A stretch of DNA of 9,331 bases. It comes from an uncultured Prevotella sp. GTDB lineage: Bacteria > Bacteroidota > Bacteroidia > Bacteroidales > Bacteroidaceae. Positions 7,937 through 9,331 of this stretch are shown here, piece after piece. The notes below the pieces were generated by a model, which made no database searches, was not told the origin of the DNA, and was given only the letters and a program-made list of their open reading frames with translations. Location of the stretch: positions 1,636-10,966 of the forward strand of contig CAJOHP010000081.1 in the NCBI GenBank assembly GCA_905234355.1, given 5' to 3'. A program made the position numbers and the translations under genes. Each line of letters starts with the position of its first letter. The stretch's first letter is position 1.

Positions 7937-7963
7937 AGTTCCTGAAGCTCCTGTAACTCCTAA
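7937..7963 (+). repeat. Three tandem degenerate 9-base repeats
   Basis: AGTTCCTGA, AGCTCCTGT and AACTCCTAA lie head to tail and share the core TCCT at a fixed 9-base spacing, followed by a partial ACTCTTA. They start 60 bases after the stop of the polyhistidine gene. Function is unknown; they could be a slipped-strand repeat or a protein-binding array. Confidence 0.5.
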
Positions 7964-8039
7964 ACTCTTATGACTGCCGAAATGGGGTATTCAATTTGTT
8001 GCGTCCAATTTGATTCAAGGTACGATTTTTTGACGTATG

Positions 8040-8098
8040 GCTCATTTTTGCAGGCTGATTTTGAGTAGTAGGTAGTCAATAGCTCAAATTGCAGGCTG
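8040..8098 (+). repeat. Imperfect direct repeat pair upstream of the RNA promoter
   Basis: GCTCATTTTTGCAGGCTG (8040-8057) and GCTCAAATTGCAGGCTG (8082-8098) match except in the central A/T run, with a period of about 41-42 bases, close to four turns of B-DNA. The second copy ends 17 bases before the putative -33 element at 8115. Two same-face sites just upstream of a promoter are compatible with activator or repressor binding, which is inference. Confidence 0.45.
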
Positions 8099-8114
8099 CA
8101 TTTCATCGTCAGGA

Positions 8115-8147
8115 TTTCGGTAATGTAGAAACTATCATGTACCTTTG
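8115..8147 (+). promoter_or_regulatory. Bacteroidetes-type promoter for a candidate small RNA
   Basis: TACCTTTG at 8140-8147 matches the Bacteroidetes -7 consensus TAnnTTTG. TTTC at 8115-8118, 21 bases upstream, approximates the -33 element (TTTG). The predicted transcription start is about 8151-8155, which coincides with the left foot of a long-range stem (8155-8161 with 8300-8306). That coincidence is the main reason to propose a structured transcript here. Confidence 0.55.
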
Positions 8148-8152
8148 CTGCC

Positions 8153-8310
8153 GCAGTCTGAAGCGTAGTGGAGCTCTACTGGGGAGCAACTCCATAAGGA
8201 ATAGGACTGTAATGCGGAAAGCATATTGACTCGAATGGGGACTGTCTGTGATGGGCACCCCCCATCATTACAGACAGTACTCCGACTGCTGGAGGGGACT
8301 CGGACTGGCA
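8153..8310 (+). ncRNA. Candidate structured small RNA, possibly 6S-like
   Basis: The segment starts where the upstream promoter should initiate and closes on itself. AGTCTGA (8155-8161) pairs with TCGGACT (8300-8306), with GCC (8150-8152) and GGC (8307-8309) able to extend the stem across a 2-base bulge. A long inner hairpin pairs ACTGTCTGTGATGGG (8241-8255) with CCCATC (8261-8266) and ACAGACAGT (8270-8278) around a CACCC loop, with a 3-base bulge, and can be extended by GGGG (8237-8240) with CTCC (8280-8283). The left strand in between can form small hairpins, GGAG-CAA-CTCC (8183-8193) and ATGC-GGAAA-GCAT (8212-8220 region). A rod with a closing stem, an asymmetric open centre and a long apical hairpin at about 160 bases is reminiscent of 6S RNA, but I see no diagnostic sequence. 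It is not tmRNA, SRP RNA or RNase P RNA. The 3' end is uncertain; a T4 run lies at 8345-8348. Confidence 0.45.
8241..8278. repeat. Long inverted repeat forming the apical hairpin
   Basis: Fifteen base pairs form between 8241-8255 and 8261-8278 with a single 3-base bulge (ATT, 8267-8269) and a 5-base loop. The symmetry is strong enough to be seen by eye and explains why no protein frame is convincing here. Confidence 0.75.
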
Positions 8311-8343
8311 TAAAGCCCGCCCCTTCGGTGTGACGGCCTGCCC

Positions 8344-8369
8344 GTTTTGCCATCCAGAGATTGCAAAAC
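8344..8369. repeat. Hairpin with GTTTTGC / GCAAAAC arms
   Basis: GTTTTGC (8344-8350) and GCAAAAC (8363-8369) are perfect inverted copies. After one mismatch the stem continues with ATC/GAT around a CAGA loop. There is no T run on the 3' side in either direction, so it does not look like a standard terminator. Confidence 0.55.
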
Positions 8370-8378
8370 ACCCCTCCA

Positions 8379-8479
8379 TTTACCCCCTAAACGAGCCCCG
8401 TCTACCCGCTAGCCGACCCTCCGCTACCCCCTAGCCGAGGGTCGGCTAGCGGGTAGACGGGGCTCATTTAGGGGGTAAA
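8379..8479. repeat. Near-perfect 42-base inverted repeat with internal 22-base periodicity
   Basis: The arm 8379-8420 (starting TTTACCCCCTAAACGAG) and the arm 8438-8479 (ending CATTTAGGGGGTAAA) are complementary at 41 of 42 positions, separated by 17 bases. The only mismatch is C8392 against A8466, which becomes a G-U pair if the minus strand is transcribed. The left arm and loop also contain direct repeats: CTACCCGCTAGCCGA (8402-8416) and CTACCCCCTAGCCGA (8424-8438) are 22 bases apart, and TACCCCCTAAACGAG (8381-8395) is a third, diverged copy one further 22-base period upstream. Neither side carries a terminator T tract. It has no readable protein frame. It could be a REP-like element, a cruciform-forming site or the core of a small mobile palindrome. 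Confidence 0.85.
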
Positions 8480-8615
8480 CCGAAAGCAAAGGATGCTTAA
8501 AAACACAACGCTCTCATTCTCAACGATTTACAAAATGCCATTTTTAGCCACTAATTCCAGTGTCTGTGCATCCCTGTAGGGACGGGCTTTATGCGTGTCG
8601 GCCATATCCGGCAAG

Positions 8616-8644
8616 AAAAAAACAGCGGATTTGAGAAATCTCGC
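8616..8644 (-). terminator. Possible intrinsic terminator on the minus strand
   Basis: Read on the minus strand, a stem of 3 plus 5 base pairs with one bulged base and a 3-base loop (8644-8625) is followed by TG and then seven T residues (8622-8616). This has the shape of an intrinsic terminator for leftward transcription. No leftward gene is visible to its right, because thyA runs rightward. It may stop antisense transcripts from the thyA side or be fortuitous. Confidence 0.3.
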
Positions 8645-8653
8645 ACAAGTCAG

Positions 8654-8684
8654 TTGCCAGAAAGAAAAAAAATGTGTACTTTTG
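8654..8684 (+). promoter_or_regulatory. thyA promoter of the Bacteroidetes consensus type
   Basis: TACTTTTG (8677-8684) fits TAnnTTTG exactly, and TTG (8654-8656) lies 20 bases upstream as the -33 element. The predicted start is about 8689-8692, giving a leader of roughly 50 bases before the thyA ATG. Confidence 0.8.
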
Positions 8685-8685
8685 C

Positions 8686-8708
8686 ACACGCGTGTCCATG
8701 CAGACACG
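8686..8708 (+). promoter_or_regulatory. Palindrome and hairpin at the predicted thyA transcription start
   Basis: ACACGCGTGT (8686-8695) is a perfect 10-base palindrome across the predicted start. CGTGTC (8691-8696) can instead pair with GACACG (8703-8708) around a CATGCA loop to form a 5'-terminal leader hairpin. The two share bases. This fits either a DNA operator or an mRNA-stabilising 5' hairpin; which one cannot be decided from sequence. Confidence 0.45.
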
Positions 8709-8739
8709 ACACACACCCTATAAAAGAAGGCAGAGACAA

Positions 8740-9331
8740 ATGAAACAATATCTTGACTTGCTCGACCTCATCCTGCGTGAGGGCGTGCAGAAGGGCGACC
8801 GTACCGGCACAGGCACACTGAGCGTGTTTGGCCACCAGATGCGGTTCGACCTGTCTGAGGGCTTCCCGCTGCTCACGACGAAGAAGCTCCACCTGAAGTC
8901 CATCATCTACGAGCTGCTATGGTTTCTGCGAGGCGACACCAACGTGCACTACCTGCAGGAGCACGGCGTGCGCATCTGGAACGAATGGGCCGATGCCGAC
9001 GGCGAGCTGGGACCGGTCTATGGCCACCAGTGGCGCTCCTGGCCCGACTACGACGGCGGCGCCATCGACCAGATAAGCATGGTGCTCGACCAGATACGCC
9101 ACACCCCCGACTCCCGCCGCATGATGGTCTCGGCATGGAACGTGGCCGAAGTGAACCGCATGGCGCTGCCGCCCTGCCACACGATGTTTCAGTTCTACGT
9201 GGCCGACGGGCGCCTGTCGCTGCAGCTCTACCAGCGGTCGGCCGACACCTTCCTCGGCGTGCCCTTCAACATCGCGTCGTATGCCCTGCTCTGCATGATG
9301 ATGGCACAGGTGTGCGGACTCAAGCCCGGAC
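8740..9331 (+). CDS. thyA: Thymidylate synthase (5' part, cut by the window edge)
   Basis: The enzyme methylates dUMP to dTMP using 5,10-methylene-tetrahydrofolate, in the cytoplasm. The first 197 codons of a protein normally near 264 residues are visible, and the frame is open at the right edge. Residue numbering coincides with the E. coli enzyme: R21 (DRTGTGT), R126-R127 (DSRRMMVSAWN), catalytic C146 in LPPCHTMFQFYV, R166-S167 and D169 in QRSADTFLGVPFN, and N177. All phosphate-binding and catalytic residues expected in this part are present, so it should be functional. The start at 8740 gives the conserved MKQYLDLLDLIL. A weak AGAAGG lies about 9 bases upstream, and a consensus promoter about 55 bases upstream. 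The gene has its own promoter and is separate from the pectin unit. Dihydrofolate reductase often follows thyA, but that is beyond the window. Confidence 0.98.
   Translation, partial: MKQYLDLLDLILREGVQKGDRTGTGTLSVFGHQMRFDLSEGFPLLTTKKLHLKSIIYELLWFLRGDTNVHYLQEHGVRIWNEWADADGELGPVYGHQWRSWPDYDGGAIDQISMVLDQIRHTPDSRRMMVSAWNVAEVNRMALPPCHTMFQFYVADGRLSLQLYQRSADTFLGVPFNIASYALLCMMMAQVCGLKPG

Larger units (their letters stand above)
8308..8594. mobile_element. Possible small non-autonomous (MITE-like) element bounded by 16-base inverted copies
   Basis: GCATAAAGCCCGCCCC (8308-8323) and GGGACGGGCTTTATGC (8579-8594) are inverted copies of one another with one mismatch in 16. They bracket about 287 bases that contain no gene but hold a hairpin (8344-8369) and a giant palindrome (8379-8479). 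This layout resembles a short palindromic insertion element. I see no clear target-site duplication, and the left end overlaps the foot of the candidate RNA stem. Two independent REP-like repeats are therefore an equally good explanation. Confidence 0.3.
7878..8739. other. 862-base non-coding region rich in repeats and foldable DNA
   Basis: No open frame here resembles a protein on either strand. The first 270 bases are AT-richer than the flanking genes and hold short direct repeats (7937-7963, 7992-8012, 8040-8098). A promoter-like site at 8115-8147 then leads into a foldable segment. From 8308 the composition becomes mosaic, with several palindromes. The last 100 bases hold the thyA promoter and leader. 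No tRNA, CRISPR array or transposase gene was seen. Confidence 0.8.

Noticed and set aside
8021..8032. TACGATTTTTTG as another promoter -7 element
   Set aside because: The spacing between TA and TTTG is too long for TAnnTTTG, and the TTTG found upstream does not sit at a suitable distance from a matching -7.
8135..8371. 78-codon minus-strand frame over the candidate small RNA
   Set aside because: It runs through the strong hairpin at 8241-8278, and no domain or signal is seen. An accidental frame over a structured RNA is more likely.
8379..8479. The 42-base palindrome as a CRISPR repeat or an ordinary bidirectional terminator
   Set aside because: There are no regularly spaced unique spacers, and no T tract on either side. 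The 22-base units are contiguous and diverged.
8528..8716. 62-codon minus-strand frame in front of thyA
   Set aside because: It crosses the thyA promoter and the inverted 16-base copy, has no ribosome site and shows no recognisable protein features.

Overview
The window looks like chromosomal DNA of a GC-rich member of the Bacteroidales, most likely Prevotella-like. The pointers are two promoters of the Bacteroidetes type (TAnnTTTG at -7 with a weak TTTC or TTG element about 20 bases upstream), mostly weak Shine-Dalgarno sequences, a ferredoxin-domain-less IorA, and secreted CE12 and GH106 pectin enzymes of the Bacteroidetes type. All genes recognised are on the + strand. Coding DNA is strongly GC-biased; the one large non-coding stretch is visibly more AT-rich in its first part.

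Layout. Bases 1-71 are the last codons of an unidentified gene. Bases 118-3601 are a tight three-gene unit: iorA, iorB and a PLP-dependent aminotransferase, each pair joined by a 4-base ATGA overlap. Together they can transaminate an amino acid (probably aromatic) to a 2-oxo acid and oxidatively decarboxylate it to an acyl-CoA with reduction of ferredoxin. Bases 3661-7877 form a second unit: a secreted CE12 rhamnogalacturonan acetylesterase, a secreted GH106 alpha-L-rhamnosidase, and 11 bases later a 62-residue membrane protein carrying ten consecutive native histidines. The two enzymes fit stepwise deacetylation and rhamnose removal from rhamnogalacturonan-type pectin; no SusC/SusD pair or regulator is in the window.

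Bases 7878-8739 (862 bases) contain no convincing protein gene but are dense in structure. There are short direct repeats, a promoter at about 8115-8147 that fires into a highly foldable segment of about 160 bases (a candidate small RNA, possibly 6S-like), a 42-base-arm near-perfect inverted repeat with an underlying 22-base period (8379-8479), a pair of 16-base inverted copies (8308-8323 and 8579-8594) that bracket it like the ends of a small non-autonomous element, and a consensus promoter with a palindrome at the predicted transcription start of thyA. The window ends inside thyA (thymidylate synthase, first 197 codons).

The coding genes belong to known families. The least explained parts are the candidate structured RNA, the palindromic element next to it, and the polyhistidine membrane protein.
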